Part shown: piece after piece, positions 33,547 to 43,008 of the stretch
Layout: the number at the start of each line of letters is the position of its first letter
Numbering within the stretch: the first letter of the stretch is position 1
Origin: an uncultured Lachnospiraceae bacterium
GTDB lineage: Bacteria > Bacillota > Clostridia > Lachnospirales > Lachnospiraceae
Assembly (NCBI GenBank): GCA_934339135.1
Contig: CAKRHP010000017.1
Coordinates: forward strand, 1-64,000
DNA: 64,000 bases
Reading direction: 5' to 3'
Position numbers and translations under genes: made by a program
The notes under the pieces: generated by a model
Told to the model about the DNA's origin: nothing
The model's database searches: none
What the model saw: only the letters and a program-made list of their open reading frames with translations

Positions 33547-35469
33547 CTATACTAACGATCTCTCCTGATCACTGAGGGTCTGCTTCAGTCCTCTCAGGCG
33601 TACCAGATCCTTTGCGTGATCACTAAGCTGGTCGATGGTCGGGATCTCTCCCACAATTCCTTCGATCAGCCAGTCCATCATCATCACATCCTCCGGTGCC
33701 AGTGTTTCATCTGCACCACACCGCAGATTATGCTCCGTATCATATAATATGCCGGAAAATACAGGAAAGCTTCCATTGGCAATGGACCCCTTCAGGAAAT
33801 TGATCAGTCGCTTTGTATTGTCCGGAACACTGCTTCCCAGGATCACATCCAATACATTTGCGGATAACCCCCACCAATAGTTTAATGCCTTTGGCTCCTT
33901 GGTCATGTCTGTTTTCCACGAACCACGCATAATACTGTTGATCAGCTCGACATAAAATGCTCCCCACTGATATACCGTCGTTGCGATATTCTTTGTTCCC
34001 TTGTCCGATAAATGGTACAGTCCCAGTGTACGGTCCTCCTTTGTGGGAGATATCATATTCTGGGAGGATATCATAGATATTCCATGCTGCAAAAAATACT
34101 CATCCGAATGACAGTCCTTCATGGTAGACCACAGCAAATGAACTCTGGCTCTCGGATTGATCATCCTTGCTCCTAAAGTAAACGCATTGATCCCCGGTAT
34201 CACCCCGTAAATAGGATAATCTGCGAGATAACCTATATCATCCTTTTCACTGAGACTGGCCGCCAGCATTCCCAGCAGGAGCTTTCCTTCATAAATACGG
34301 ATCCCATATGTCCTTATGGAGGCATGAGGGGAGTTCAGCGAACAATTTAATATCTTAGTATTTGGATATAATGGCGCCACCTTAATGCACGCCCGCATAA
34401 ACATCGGCGCAATGGCAAATATAATGTCATAGCCCTCCTCGCACAGCTTTCGCAGGATTTCTTCGTCATCCTCATAAGGCGTTGCAATAAATGCCCGGGC
34501 ATCTATATCTCCATGAAATGTATCGATAATATGCTTTCTTCCCATCTCCTGACCATAGATCCAATCCGACTCCGACGGCTTTACATCATATACAAATGCT
34601 ACTTTATGCACCTTTGGAGACTGCATTTTCTTGATCATAGATGTCTCTGTATTTGGAACCGTCAGCAGCTCTACCGGTTCCTCCTCCCCAAGAGTTTTGA
34701 TTTCTGTCCAGATTTTAGACAGATCCTTTTTTATCTCGCTTGTCAGCTTGTCCCTTGACTCACTGTACGGATAAAGGGACAGATAGAACAAAAGAGCATC
34801 GTCATCTGTGATCCCTTTGATCTCATTGCCTCCCATTGCTTTGTACGCTCCATAGAACGCTACATGAAAGGAAGAGAAATTCATACAGTCATCCTCGGTC
34901 CACTGTTCGTCTGTGCCTTTTCCAACACACCGGCACAGCTTCTGATAGCTTCCCTTTTCACTAAATACCACATAATTGATCTTTGTATTTTTGTAAAAAT
35001 CCATAAACTCATAATATATCTGTATATTCTTGTCCTCTGTGAGACGGGGAACCTTTCGGAAGACCTCCGCAGGTATCGTAGGGGATCCCACATATTTCAA
35101 TACACTGGTACGTTTGTTTCCCTCGATCACATAATATTTATTCAAAAATTCATACACCTTGATCGGTGTATGGATTCCCTCCTGGATCTGTGCATCATAT
35201 AACAGTGACCATTTCACTGAAAACTCGCTTCCGTAGTTGAGAAGAGGCATGAAATTATAAGCAAATGCCTGTGTTCTCCCTGCGGAGGATGTGCCGATCA
35301 CCTGCTTGGCAGGTATGTTGATGGTTCCCAGATTTTCTTCCCTTTCAATATGCACATGGGATAATATCTCGTCCAGTACAGGAAGATACGGATAACCGCC
35401 CTGTAATGTCTTACTTTTATAAGCCTTCAACGCCAGCTTCTGTGCTTTTATATAGTCATCATACGCCAT
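33547..35469 (-). CDS. ParB/sulfiredoxin-like domain fused to BMP (PnrA-type) ligand-binding domain, cytoplasmic
   Basis: This 640-residue protein has no signal peptide or lipobox. The N-terminal third (about 45-140) has a ParB/Srx-like pattern, with VIEGNKRTSVLKYVG at its centre. Residues about 285-510 match the BMP/PnrA periplasmic-binding fold: KVAFVYDVKPSESDWIYGQEMGRKHI, the GYDIIFAIAPMFM strand, NTKILNC and GYLADYPIYGVIPGINAFTLGAR. BMP proteins normally bind nucleosides outside the cell for ABC importers; no importer genes are nearby here. An intracellular nucleoside sensor is one possibility. The function is not known. Confidence 0.75.
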   Translation of the reverse strand: MAYDDYIKAQKLALKAYKSKTLQGGYPYLPVLDEILSHVHIEREENLGTINIPAKQVIGTSSAGRTQAFAYNFMPLLNYGSEFSVKWSLLYDAQIQEGIHTPIKVYEFLNKYYVIEGNKRTSVLKYVGSPTIPAEVFRKVPRLTEDKNIQIYYEFMDFYKNTKINYVVFSEKGSYQKLCRCVGKGTDEQWTEDDCMNFSSFHVAFYGAYKAMGGNEIKGITDDDALLFYLSLYPYSESRDKLTSEIKKDLSKIWTEIKTLGEEEPVELLTVPNTETSMIKKMQSPKVHKVAFVYDVKPSESDWIYGQEMGRKHIIDTFHGDIDARAFIATPYEDDEEILRKLCEEGYDIIFAIAPMFMRACIKVAPLYPNTKILNCSLNSPHASIRTYGIRIYEGKLLLGMLAASLSEKDDIGYLADYPIYGVIPGINAFTLGARMINPRARVHLLWSTMKDCHSDEYFLQHGISMISSQNMISPTKEDRTLGLYHLSDKGTKNIATTVYQWGAFYVELINSIMRGSWKTDMTKEPKALNYWWGLSANVLDVILGSSVPDNTKRLINFLKGSIANGSFPVFSGILYDTEHNLRCGADETLAPEDVMMMDWLIEGIVGEIPTIDQLSDHAKDLVRLRGLKQTLSDQERSLV

Positions 35470-35562
35470 AGTTTATACCCCTTTTCAATATATTTCATAA
35501 GTTCTTATATTTGCATTTCTAACATTGCTTATATTTTACAATAATTATACCCATAAAAACAA

Positions 35563-35589
35563 GAACTCCTGCAAAAAAAGCAGAAGTTC
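35563..35589 (-). terminator. Terminator of the ABC-2 exporter operon
   Basis: GAACTCCTGC and GCAGAAGTTC pair with one mismatch around a seven-base A/T loop; on the minus strand TTGTTTTT follows. It lies 70 bases after the stop of the last permease gene (35659) and upstream of the ParB-like/BMP gene promoter. Confidence 0.7.
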
Positions 35590-35658
35590 CAGTTTCAAAT
35601 CCATATATTTCTGTGACTGCGTTATCAATGTGCCCGTATTGCCCATATTCTTAAATTC

Positions 35659-36819
35659 TCACTGCCGTGATCTCCGTTTTGCAGATACGATCACCAGCGT
35701 CACCGCAAACAAAACAAACGCATATCCCACGGAGACAGCCGACTGCATAAATATGTCCTGCACAAAGCTCCGGCTCACATTTTTCATGGCTCCGATCATC
35801 TCGTTATTTACCACATACCAGTACGTTGGAAAAAGCTTTGCCACCTTCATGACCCCGTTTCCGAAAAACTGTCTCGGAACAAAGACTCCGCCCAGAAAAC
35901 AAAGCACCAGACTGGTAACATTTACCACACCATTTACCGCATCGCCATTCTTTGCAATCATTCCGGTAAAAAAGCCGAGGCTTATGCCAAACAAAAGCAT
36001 CGCAAAAATATTGACCGCAAACCATGGAAGTCTTGCGTCTGTCAGTATGTTTCCGCCTGATATTACCACTGCCGCTACCAGCACAAACAGATACAGGCAA
36101 AGACCATATACCAGTATTGCTGCCGTCAGTCCCATCACCCGCTTTTTCATCGGCATGGCACCACACTCCGTTCTCTCCCGTACCTCCTTCCCGTTGATCC
36201 GCAGAAGTACCAGACCAATTCCCGATATGCCTGCCGCAATAAACAGATATGGCACATACAAAAAGAAACGGGTACTCATATCTCCCTGATTTTTATTGAC
36301 AAAAGACGCCATACGTACCTTCGTTTCCTTCTGCTGCAGCTTCATCAGCTGCTGCTGCGCCGCATCTGTACCAACTCCGTTTTTTACCAGAGCTGCCATT
36401 TTCTGCAGATACATCTGCAACTCTGCCTCAAAGTAAGCCGAGTCGAAATATCCCGGCACTTTCATGCAGGAAAGCTCCGGGATCTCTCCCTGGGCAAGCG
36501 TCTTTCCTGCTCCCTCCGGGATCACCAGCACATAATCAAGTCTTCTCCAATACAACGCATCTGTAATTTTATCCTGATCCATTTTCATTTTGGTCACCTG
36601 ATCGTGTGTCCCAAAATACTCCCTTATCTGATCTGCCATCGCACCATCATCTTCGTCCACAATAGCAATGTCAAGACTGTCCTGCTGAAAAGAGGACTCC
36701 CCTCCCCCTCCTCTTACCTTTGCCATGATCAGGGACAAAGACATAAAAACCGCAAAGAAGATAAAGACCGTTCCCTTGTATTTATTTAATATCTGAAAAA
36801 ATGACTTAAATACTCTCAT
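35659..36819 (-). CDS. ABC-2 type permease, Lnr-like, subunit 2
   Basis: This 386-residue protein has one N-terminal helix (about 16-34), an extracytoplasmic domain of about 150 residues, then five to six helices (about 190-380), the ABC2_membrane_3 layout of YhgE/LnrN-like drug exporters. It overlaps the preceding permease gene by 14 bases. With the ATPase and the other permease it should form one exporter, and the divergent two-component system suggests induction by an amphipathic antimicrobial. Confidence 0.87.
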   Translation of the reverse strand: MRVFKSFFQILNKYKGTVFIFFAVFMSLSLIMAKVRGGGGESSFQQDSLDIAIVDEDDGAMADQIREYFGTHDQVTKMKMDQDKITDALYWRRLDYVLVIPEGAGKTLAQGEIPELSCMKVPGYFDSAYFEAELQMYLQKMAALVKNGVGTDAAQQQLMKLQQKETKVRMASFVNKNQGDMSTRFFLYVPYLFIAAGISGIGLVLLRINGKEVRERTECGAMPMKKRVMGLTAAILVYGLCLYLFVLVAAVVISGGNILTDARLPWFAVNIFAMLLFGISLGFFTGMIAKNGDAVNGVVNVTSLVLCFLGGVFVPRQFFGNGVMKVAKLFPTYWYVVNNEMIGAMKNVSRSFVQDIFMQSAVSVGYAFVLFAVTLVIVSAKRRSRQ

Positions 36820-37939
36820 ATCTTACCCTCCTCAGCTTCCATACACTGATGATCACACAAATGATCCCGATCAGTGCCAGCGTCACCATATTGATCATAT
36901 AACGATGACTGTCCCCATATACGGACAGACTCTTGAAACCATTGACGATCAGGGTGCCCGGATTGATCCGGTTGACCACCGGACATTTTTCCTCAATGAT
37001 AAATGTAATGTCCCCCCACTGGAGACCTGCCAGAAAGGAGCTGATCATAAATACTGCCACACAGATTCCTTCCTTTTTCTGAACCGGTCCTTTGATAAAG
37101 ACAGCGATCACCTCTCCGATCGCCAGTGCCGTAAAGCTGCCGATCCATCCCCCCAGAAGGACAAGTCCTGCATTCTGTCCGAAATCCTGGTCATAGACAA
37201 ATACACAAGCACCGGTCACGACAGCTACGATAATGCAGTATAAAATATATGTGGCCGTAAAATCGTACAATACCTGACGCAGCTTCGGTGTCGGTGCAAC
37301 ATTTCTCCTTGCCCCCACTGCGGTAAGATCTGCCTGAATATCATTTCCGTTGTGCATACCCACCATGGTCCCGATCAGACAAGTCATCGCGATCAGTGCA
37401 TAAAAATACTGGGCGTAAGGATCCTTATCGGTCCCCTTTAACGGGATTTCCGTAATCTTTGCCTGTGTTCCCGCCGCCATATCCATCCCAAAAGCCGACA
37501 CCTGATCCGGATGCTTCTTTGCCATATCTGTGATCAATGCTGTATTTTCCTGGTACTGATCCAGAAAGGTCTTGATCAGACTGCTGTAATTATCCGATGA
37601 CTTCACTGTCAATGACAGATCATCCTTTGCCTGAATAATTCCATATATCTTCTCAGACTGCAGTGCTTTTTCTGCCCCGGTCAGATCATCATATGTCTTT
37701 ACCTGAAATAACGGAATCTCATCCTCCGTTTTTACCGTTTTCAGCATGGTGACAAACTCCGCCGGCAGCGCATCCCCCTTCAATACTCCCACCGGCACTT
37801 TCTGAAACTGCTCCAGATCTTCGATCCCGCCAAACATAAAATAAAACAGCATTCCAAGGATCAACGGAAATGCTAACGACCAGAAGATCAATGTTTTCTG
37901 CCGCAACATAGTTTTCATTCGATATTTGATATGTATCAT
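36806..37939 (-). CDS. ABC-2 type permease, Lnr-like, subunit 1
   Basis: This 377-residue protein has an N-terminal helix (about 18-36), an extracytoplasmic domain (about 40-175) and a membrane domain of six helices (about 178-370). It has the same architecture as its downstream partner but diverged sequence. It is 34 bases after the ATPase gene and overlaps the next permease gene. Export of a toxic lipid-like or peptide compound is inferred from context, as in linearmycin-resistance loci. Confidence 0.87.
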   Translation of the reverse strand: MIHIKYRMKTMLRQKTLIFWSLAFPLILGMLFYFMFGGIEDLEQFQKVPVGVLKGDALPAEFVTMLKTVKTEDEIPLFQVKTYDDLTGAEKALQSEKIYGIIQAKDDLSLTVKSSDNYSSLIKTFLDQYQENTALITDMAKKHPDQVSAFGMDMAAGTQAKITEIPLKGTDKDPYAQYFYALIAMTCLIGTMVGMHNGNDIQADLTAVGARRNVAPTPKLRQVLYDFTATYILYCIIVAVVTGACVFVYDQDFGQNAGLVLLGGWIGSFTALAIGEVIAVFIKGPVQKKEGICVAVFMISSFLAGLQWGDITFIIEEKCPVVNRINPGTLIVNGFKSLSVYGDSHRYMINMVTLALIGIICVIISVWKLRRVRYESI

Positions 37940-37973
37940 AAAAATCTCCTTTTCGCATCAACAGTTTTTGACA

Positions 37974-38909
37974 TTAGTCCCTGAGTTCCTTGCCGGTAAT
38001 CTCCAAAAAGACATCATTCAGCGTCGGAAGCTCCGAATGAACATTTCCAAACGCTATCTCCTTTTCCTTCAACAGATCCAGAAGACGGAGTAAGTTGTGC
38101 TTTCCTTTCGAAAAACGAACCTTCAGAAGTCCATTTTCATAGCTGACACCGATCACATGGGGAAGGGTCCGGATCGCATCGGAAACCTCCTCCGACAGCT
38201 CCATCACCTCCATCTGGATCGTCTCTCCCAGATCGATCATTGCCTTGAGCTCATCCTTTGTGCCAAGTGCCAGGTTTCTCCCCTTATCCATAATGGCGAT
38301 CCGGGTACAGATCTGCTCAACCTCCTCCATATAATGCGTCGTGTAAATGATCGTGGCTCCCTGCCGGTTCAGCTCCCGGATTCCCTCCAGGATCTTATTA
38401 CGGCTCTGGGGATCTACCGCAACCGTGGGCTCATCCAGAATGATCAGCTTCGGCTTATGGGCGATTCCACAGGCAATATTTAATCGGCGGAGAAGTCCCC
38501 CGGAAAGTTTCTTCGGATAAAATTTCCGGAACTCGGACAGACCGGCAAATTCAATCGCCTCCTCTACCAACTTTTTCCTCTGTCCCTTTTGTGGTACATA
38601 TAGACCACAGAAATAATCAATATTTTCATAAACAGTCAGTTCCTGAAATACTGCCACATTCTGCATAATGATACCAATATCCTTTTTAATATCGTAGCTG
38701 GCAGGCGTCATTTCCTTTCCAAAGATCTCTATATCGCCTTTATCATAGGAAAGCAGAGACAACAGACAGTGGATCGTTGTTGACTTGCCACTGCCATTTG
38801 GTCCCAACAGACCAAAAATCTCTCCCTCCTCGATCTCCAGATTAAAATGATCTACGGCTACCAGATCACCGTATCTTTTTACTAAATTCTCTATTTTAAC
38901 AACCGCCAT
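37974..38909 (-). CDS. ABC-2 exporter ATP-binding protein
   Basis: This 311-residue ATPase has Walker A GPNGSGKST (about 36-44), the signature LSGGLLRRLNI, Walker B LIILDEPTVAVDP and the H-loop TTHYMEE. A C-terminal domain of about 80 residues (DUF4162-like) is typical of CcmA/NatA/LnrL-type drug-export ATPases. It is the first gene of the operon, divergent from the sensor kinase gene across a 338-base control region. Confidence 0.93.
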   Translation of the reverse strand: MAVVKIENLVKRYGDLVAVDHFNLEIEEGEIFGLLGPNGSGKSTTIHCLLSLLSYDKGDIEIFGKEMTPASYDIKKDIGIIMQNVAVFQELTVYENIDYFCGLYVPQKGQRKKLVEEAIEFAGLSEFRKFYPKKLSGGLLRRLNIACGIAHKPKLIILDEPTVAVDPQSRNKILEGIRELNRQGATIIYTTHYMEEVEQICTRIAIMDKGRNLALGTKDELKAMIDLGETIQMEVMELSEEVSDAIRTLPHVIGVSYENGLLKVRFSKGKHNLLRLLDLLKEKEIAFGNVHSELPTLNDVFLEITGKELRD

Positions 38910-39247
38910 AATCTCACATATCCTTTCCGCCCTGCCAAGCTTTGGTCACAGGCATATTATTTTCACTGTAAATTTCTCAGACATAAAATTTTACAATTGC
39001 GATAAATCATAATCCTATGATACCGAAATCCCCGATATAATGATAGTGAAAATTGTAAAAATACCATATGACATTTGTCACATTATTAAAATGATGATGG
39101 ATATCCCCGGACAAATCCCTTATAATAGAGACAGCATGTTGACTAACTCAGCCCTCCGCACAGACAATGTGGTATATCCATAATATTTGAGGTCGGAGAT
39201 TTGAGTTATTAATTTAAACATTTCTAATTACAGAAAGACGAGGGATA
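38910..39247. promoter_or_regulatory. Divergent control region between the ABC exporter and the two-component system
   Basis: This 338-base region holds no gene. For the kinase there is a promoter: TGGATA (39098-39103), a 17-base spacer and TATAAT (39121-39126). Upstream lie a short palindrome TGACA-TT-TGTCA (39069-39080) and a widely spaced inverted pair, ATTTTACAATT (38988-38998) and AATTGTAAAAAT (39051-39062). These are candidate sites for the LuxR-type regulator. The transcribed leader contains a stem of TAACTCA with TGAGTTA and CTCCG with CGGAG (39144-39208). Confidence 0.6.
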
Positions 39248-40333
39248 ATGACCATGTCTACCTACATAGATTCTATTTTCGTGTTTATCCTGTGTATTCT
39301 GTCCGGTCCGGCGTTTCGGACGGATCCCATGCACATTACCGGCATTCTGTTCCTGATCACGATATATTGCTTCGAACTGCTCTGTTCCTCCGACAAACAA
39401 CGGGCGTATCTGGGGATTATCGTTTTGATCCTCTGTTTCTTTTTTCCGGAAATGTCGGTATTTTTGCCCTGGCATTGCTATGTACTGTTTCTGCACCGGC
39501 AATATATCCCGGCTGGACTTTATCTTCTACCGGTGTTCCTTTACAGTTACCGGATTTCCAGCGAACCGATTCTGTTTCTCCTGCTGATCACGGTAATCAG
39601 TTTTTATCTGTCCTGCACCAACCGGATGCGCGCCGGATTAACAGAGCAGATCCATACTCTCCGGGATGACAGCGTGGAACGGGAGCTTACTCTGCAGAAG
39701 GCAAACCGCCGGGTACTGGAGAATCAAAATGATCAGATCTACATTGCAACGCTCCGGGAAAGAAACCGCATTGCCAGGGAGATCCATGATAATGTCGGTC
39801 ATATGCTGTCCCGATCCATTCTGCAGACCGGTGCTTTACTCGCTATCTGCAAGGACGATACACTTACCCCTCATCTGTCCGCTTTAAAGGACACACTGAA
39901 TCTTGCCATGGATAATATCCGCAACAGCGTCCATGATCTGAGAGATGAAGCGATTGATCTGAAACAGGCACTGCAGAGTCTCACAGAACAATTCACCTTT
40001 TGTCCGGTGCTTCTGCAATGTGAATTGTCCCGGCATATTCCCAAAAATATTAAATATTGCTTCCTTGCCATTACAAAGGAAGCACTCAATAATATTATGA
40101 GGCACAGCAATGCCACAAGAGTACATATCACGGCAAAGGAACATCCGGCATTTTATCAGCTATTGATCGAAGACAATGGTATTTCGCCAGACAGTGCCTC
40201 CGGACCTTCACCGGTTTCATTGGATGGCATGGGACTTCAAAATATGCGGGATCGTGTAGAAACTCTACACGGGATTCTTCATATCAGCAAAGAACATGGA
40301 TTTCGAATATTTATTTCCATTCCGAAATCATAA
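39248..40333 (+). CDS. Sensor histidine kinase, NarL/DesK (HisKA_3) type
   Basis: This 361-residue kinase has an N-terminal membrane block of about five helices (1-130). The HisKA_3 phosphoacceptor region is RERNRIAREIHDNVGHMLSRSI (phosphorylated His in REIHDN, near 182), followed by an ATPase domain with ITKEALNNIMRHSNAT and GMGLQNMRDRV. The membrane-only sensor suggests detection of compounds inside the membrane. The start ATG at 39248 has a GAGGG site; an in-frame ATG two codons later is equally possible. It is co-transcribed with the response regulator. Confidence 0.92.
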   Translation: MTMSTYIDSIFVFILCILSGPAFRTDPMHITGILFLITIYCFELLCSSDKQRAYLGIIVLILCFFFPEMSVFLPWHCYVLFLHRQYIPAGLYLLPVFLYSYRISSEPILFLLLITVISFYLSCTNRMRAGLTEQIHTLRDDSVERELTLQKANRRVLENQNDQIYIATLRERNRIAREIHDNVGHMLSRSILQTGALLAICKDDTLTPHLSALKDTLNLAMDNIRNSVHDLRDEAIDLKQALQSLTEQFTFCPVLLQCELSRHIPKNIKYCFLAITKEALNNIMRHSNATRVHITAKEHPAFYQLLIEDNGISPDSASGPSPVSLDGMGLQNMRDRVETLHGILHISKEHGFRIFISIPKS

Positions 40334-40405
40334 CGCTCCTTCGCCATGCAGCTTCTGCTGCTTCGATATTGCCCGGAAAATCCAGGCAGGAAAGGAATTT
40401 ATCTT

Positions 40406-41026
40406 ATGAATATCGTTCTGATTGATGACGACCAGCTGGTCTGTATGTCTTTAAAAATGATTCTGGAAGCCGATGGATCTATCCATGTCGCCGCCATCGG
40501 CCGCGATGGAAATGATGCACTTCCTTTGTATCGACAGTACCACCCGGATGTGATGTTAATGGATATTCGAATGCAGCACCGTAACGGAACCGACGCTCTA
40601 TCCGATATCCTTGCAGAATTTCCCGATGCCAGAGTCCTTTTTCTAACAACTTTTGTGGATGATGAATACATCACCAAAGCCCTGCAGCTTGGTGCCAAAG
40701 GCTATATCATCAAACAGGATTACGAGACCATCATCCCGGCACTCAACGCTGTTTACTCCGGTCAGAATGTTTATGGAAGCGAGATCATGGAAAAGCTGCC
40801 GGAACTTATGAAGGCTGAGCCCTCCTTCGACTACAGCTCTCACGACATCACGGAAAAGGAATATGAGATCATCACTCTGGTGGCACAGGGACTCAGCAAC
40901 AAGGAGATTTCTGCCAGACTCTTTCTCAGTGAGGGAACCATCCGGAATTATCTCAGCAGCATCCTGGAAAAGCTGCAACTCAGAGACCGGACACAGCTTG
41001 CCGTATTTTATTATCAGCATTCCTGA
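40406..41026 (+). CDS. LuxR/NarL-type response regulator
   Basis: This 206-residue protein has a receiver domain (acidic pocket IDDD, phosphorylated Asp in VMLMDIRM, Lys in KGYIIKQDY) and a C-terminal LuxR helix-turn-helix (EKEYEIITLVAQGLSNKEISARLFLSEGTIRNYLSSILEKL). The start at 40406 is taken because GGAAAGGA precedes it; a longer frame from 40346 would not have a receiver-like start. It probably activates the divergent exporter operon when phosphorylated by the adjacent kinase. Confidence 0.93.
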   Translation: MNIVLIDDDQLVCMSLKMILEADGSIHVAAIGRDGNDALPLYRQYHPDVMLMDIRMQHRNGTDALSDILAEFPDARVLFLTTFVDDEYITKALQLGAKGYIIKQDYETIIPALNAVYSGQNVYGSEIMEKLPELMKAEPSFDYSSHDITEKEYEIITLVAQGLSNKEISARLFLSEGTIRNYLSSILEKLQLRDRTQLAVFYYQHS

Positions 41027-41060
41027 CACTCAAATATGTTATGGACATATTCCTATCCCC

Positions 41061-41100
41061 AAAAGGGAGGCTTTACCATTATGGCAAAGCCTCCCTTTTT
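41061..41100. terminator. Bidirectional intrinsic terminator
   Basis: AAAAGGGAGGCTTT and AAAGCCTCCCTTTTT form a stem of at least 10 GC-rich pairs with A and T runs on both sides. It lies between the convergent response regulator and anti-sigma genes and can serve both. Confidence 0.85.
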
Positions 41101-41156
41101 CTGCCTGCGATTAAATTATTTTCATGCAGGGCACTTTCTTCATGTGCTTTTGTTCA

Positions 41157-42299
41157 TTATTTCTCCTGCTTCGTAAGCTCTACAATCTCACCGGAATCTC
41201 CGATGGACAGATAAATCTTTTCCGGCAGCCCGATATTTTCGTAGCATCCCTCGCAAACATACTCATTCTTTCCCGCTTCATAGCATCTGCCGCCATCCAT
41301 GCCGCCAAAGGATACCGGCTTACCGTCCTCATCGCAAAGCTCCAGCCAGCTTGCAGAAGCATCTCCTGACACGCCCTTTTGTTCATAATGCGCAGACATA
41401 TAAGAGCCTACCTCTGTCGTAGTCAGCTTTACTTCCTTTAAGGTCACTTTGGTTCCATGTACCGTGTTCTTCTGATCCTGCATCACATAATAAGCACTTT
41501 TTTCTGTGCTGTTATCCTTCACATCAATTTTAATCGTTGGATCATAATGGGTTTCACTGCTGTTATTCAGCATCAGAAGCGGCTGGATCGTCAGCTGAAA
41601 TTTCTGCTTCTTGGAACGACGTTTTGCATTGATCTCAATGACGCCCTTCGTACCGGATAACTGTTTCATATCTCTGGAAACGACTTCCGCATCCTTCGCA
41701 TCCTTTTCCTGCAAATAAAGCTGAACCGGGATCAATCCTTTTTTCTCACAATATTCTGCAATGGAAATGTCAGAACCATCATCTATCCCCAGCGCAGAAA
41801 CGGAAGAGGTCAGATCATCCGGGTCCAGAACCAGCAGATATTTATCCGGATCCTTAATATCTACATTTACAATGGCAGTCGCATATTTGCTGTCGCAAAG
41901 AACAGAATCCACCTCATAATTCAGAATATCTGCATTTTTCCGGTCAGCATCCATGGTTACCGCCGGATGACTTTCGATCAGCTTCCTGGCATCTTCAGAA
42001 AGATGACTTCCTGACTTTCCCCAGAAATCCTGTATCCCCAAATAATGTGTTGCCGCATAGGCTCCTCCTGCCCCTGCTGTGAGTACCACTGCCACCAGCG
42101 CTGCAGCCACCGCTGCCTTCTGCCAGCCGTATCCAGCCTGTCTCCGGTTATTTCTGTCACCACCGTCAAAAGCACCGGAATTTCCCTTCTGCTTCTCGTT
42201 CGCCATCCGCAAAACCCTCCGGTTCACCCCCTCCGGCATCTGTTTCCCCTGATGATATGTTTCTCTGATGATCTCATCTACTCTATCTTTCATATCCAT
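41157..42299 (-). CDS. Anti-sigma factor-like membrane protein (DUF4179-like)
   Basis: This 380-residue protein has a short cytoplasmic N-terminus (DRVDEIIRETYHQ, typical of the family), one transmembrane helix (about 62-82) and a large extracytoplasmic domain starting YAATHYLGIQDFWGKSG. It overlaps the ECF sigma gene by 17 bases and is translated after it, the usual arrangement for a cognate membrane-bound anti-sigma factor. The extracytoplasmic signal is unknown. No zinc-binding ZAS motif is seen in the N-terminus. Confidence 0.82.
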   Translation of the reverse strand: MDMKDRVDEIIRETYHQGKQMPEGVNRRVLRMANEKQKGNSGAFDGGDRNNRRQAGYGWQKAAVAAALVAVVLTAGAGGAYAATHYLGIQDFWGKSGSHLSEDARKLIESHPAVTMDADRKNADILNYEVDSVLCDSKYATAIVNVDIKDPDKYLLVLDPDDLTSSVSALGIDDGSDISIAEYCEKKGLIPVQLYLQEKDAKDAEVVSRDMKQLSGTKGVIEINAKRRSKKQKFQLTIQPLLMLNNSSETHYDPTIKIDVKDNSTEKSAYYVMQDQKNTVHGTKVTLKEVKLTTTEVGSYMSAHYEQKGVSGDASASWLELCDEDGKPVSFGGMDGGRCYEAGKNEYVCEGCYENIGLPEKIYLSIGDSGEIVELTKQEK

Positions 42300-42810
42300 T
42301 CGCCTCCAATTCCTGTTTGATCTTCTTTCTTGCCCGAAGCAGCCGGCTTGTCACCGTTCCCCTGCTAATCTTCAGTTGATCTGCTATTTCCTGTGTTGTC
42401 AGGTCCATACTGTAATGAAGTAATACCACAACACGGTACTTTTCGGGAAGTTCATTGACTACTCGCTGCACCAGCCGTCCTGTCTCCTGTTTCACATAAT
42501 CCTGCAACAGATCTGTTTCCCCCGGTATTTCTTCTCCATGTGTCCCATTTTCCGGACTGATATTCTGCATTACATATTTCTGTCTTCGTTTTTCCTTGCG
42601 CCACTGGTTTTTCCACAGATTGGCGGCTACGCCTGCCAGAAATTTCCCTGCCTTATCCGGCTCCACAGGCCGCGCAATTTCCATTGCCTTCAGAAATGTA
42701 TCCTGATACAGATCCTCTGCACTGCTTCGATTTCCTGTCAGATAACAGCAAAACCGAAATACATCCTCCCCATAAGATGCAATGCTTTGTTCTATTTCTT
42801 CTATTGTCAT
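42283..42810 (-). CDS. ECF-type RNA polymerase sigma factor
   Basis: This 175-residue protein has region 2 (DVFRFCCYLTGNRSSAEDLYQDTFLKAME) and region 4 with a helix-turn-helix (LPEKYRVVVLLHYSMDLTTQEIADQLKISRGTVTSRLLRARKKIKQEL). The start at 42810 is favoured by the GAGGAG site seven bases upstream; the upstream ATG at 42843 has none. It should direct RNA polymerase to a small envelope-stress regulon and be held by the adjacent membrane anti-sigma protein. Confidence 0.92.
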   Translation of the reverse strand: MTIEEIEQSIASYGEDVFRFCCYLTGNRSSAEDLYQDTFLKAMEIARPVEPDKAGKFLAGVAANLWKNQWRKEKRRQKYVMQNISPENGTHGEEIPGETDLLQDYVKQETGRLVQRVVNELPEKYRVVVLLHYSMDLTTQEIADQLKISRGTVTSRLLRARKKIKQELEANGYER

Positions 42811-43008
42811 GCTGCTCTCCTCACTGAAAGGATTGGATTCCATCGATGTATTTATGACCCTTTCACTTATATTATGTCGTCAGCTTTGCCGCTGATTGCA
42901 TACAAAAAACCGGAAATCCATCCGATGATTATATCAGGATTTACTGATAAACTTTTCAGAAATCGACCAAATATTAAACAGCTGATCATTTTACTGGGAA
43001 GTTCAAAT

